The position numbers were made by a program, and so were the translations under genes. Below, one piece after another: positions 59,383 through 60,000 of a DNA stretch of 60,000 nucleotides (position 1 is its first letter; every line of letters begins with the position of its first letter). A model generated the notes under the pieces. It searched no databases and had not been told where the DNA came from. It saw nothing but the letters and a program-made list of their open reading frames with translations. Location of the stretch: contig NC_081406.1 in assembly GCF_030272615.1 (NCBI RefSeq), positions 258,965,386 through 259,025,385 on the forward strand. Direction: 5' to 3'. Origin of the DNA: Cryptomeria japonica (taxonomy: Eukaryota > Streptophyta > Pinopsida > Cupressales > Cupressaceae).

Positions 59383-59877
59383 ATGAGGCTATTTGTATGG
59401 TTTTGGGGCGATAATATGTCATCTCTGCTAATCGTTATAGGGTCAATTTTGATATCCCCTCCTGCTTTCTTTAAACTTGCTTCCCTTTTGGACTTGGGTG
59501 GAAATAAGGTGGACATACTGTTACTACCGCAGAAAGTTTTCAAGGGTGAGTACCTCCTAGACAACATTGGTGTGGTGGTAGTGGTGGAGTTGGATGTGGG
59601 AATCCCCTGGCCTGAGGATATCGCAAAACTATGGCAACTTGGGGTGATGATGACGAGGCACCCGTTCTTGCTGAATATGGACCCTGCTGGCCTGGCTCGT
59701 CATCGCAGGTGAGTTGGTGTGGGTCATGATTTTCTAAGGAAATGGGTGGGAATTGATGACTATGACAATTTACAGTGGCTTGACGACTTCCTGAAGATTT
59801 TGTTTTCGGCTCTATTTATTGGGTCCTTTTTCGAATTATTTTTTGGCCACGACACTGATATTGTTGGCTTCCTCCCA
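59383..59877 (+). pseudogene. Degenerate reading frame of unknown function after the LINE
   Basis: One + frame stays open for 109 codons (59383-59712, start MRLFVWFWGDNMSS), meets a TGA at 59710, and then stays open for another 54 codons to the TGA at 59875-59877. The second part begins VGVGHDFLRKWVGIDDYDNL and ends FFGHDTDIVGFLP. Charged and aromatic residues are spread as in a folded protein, with a basic LARHRR just before the stop. I recognise no domain. Its place after RNase H on the same strand suggests an extra ORF of the same LINE family or a captured gene; a chance frame remains possible. Confidence 0.4.
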
Positions 59878-60000
59878 TGAGGACTTTGATCGGGTGGCTA
59901 TTCTACAATGGTGATGATATTCTCTATCAATAAGTATCACTTATTATGGGTTTTCTTTTTGTACAGTGGCTTACTCCCATGGACTAGCTTTATTATCGTT
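59878..60000. other. Right edge, unassigned
   Basis: No motif was recognised in this stretch, which runs out of the window. Confidence 0.3.

Overview
This window looks like repeat-dense nuclear DNA of a seed plant with a large genome. A gymnosperm would fit, but the sequence does not prove it. I found no convincing host gene, tRNA, rRNA or CRISPR array. Nearly everything recognisable is a retrotransposon, a solo LTR, a transposase remnant or a satellite-type repeat. All coding regions are interrupted by stops or frameshifts, so they are annotated as pseudogenes.

Layout. 1-14160: a Ty3/Gypsy element of the Tat type on the + strand (gag, protease, RT, RNase H, a second archaeal-type RNase H, integrase, a long 3' noncoding stretch, polypurine tract and 3' LTR at 12471-14160). 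Its 5' LTR is not visible, and the leader holds two tandem repeats. 14161-15718: a minus-strand LTR with some internal sequence from another element. 15848-19488: a minus-strand non-autonomous LTR element with 288-bp LTRs and an initiator-Met primer site; its right LTR is split by a complete 1187-bp solo LTR. 19976-20330: a protease relic of another Gypsy element. 20611-20735: a (GT)n(GA)n microsatellite. 21560-23960: a ~60-bp minisatellite split by a 1908-bp solo LTR of the same family as the Tat LTR, in inverted orientation.

25247-39215: a pyrimidine-rich block, then a ~5.4-kb satellite of a 20-bp monomer present in both orientations (very rich in perfect palindromes, with a higher-order period near 858 bp), then another pyrimidine-rich block. 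The satellite is split by a complete Ty1/Copia element on the minus strand (28219-35566, target duplication AGGAC). Its gag-pol stays in one frame for ~4.1 kb and is broken only by nine stops, six of them TAG.

41315-42237: a Copia-type solo LTR. 42480-46160: a minus-strand Gypsy gag/protease relic with a ~1-kb tandem duplication in gag. 47731-48673: a chromovirus-like integrase fragment. 49867-50614: a Copia-type 3' LTR plus polypurine tract. 52446-52929: a hAT-like transposase relic on the minus strand. 54430-58860: an L1-like LINE with ORF1 (containing an in-frame 26-residue duplication), RT, zinc-finger and RNase H domains, but no endonuclease. A further degenerate reading frame of unknown function follows at 59383-59877.

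The genes do not form a pathway. The history is layered insertion, LTR-LTR recombination (three solo LTRs with perfect 5-bp target duplications), tandem amplification and mutational decay. The most unusual object is the bidirectional 20-bp palindromic satellite with its ~858-bp higher-order period.
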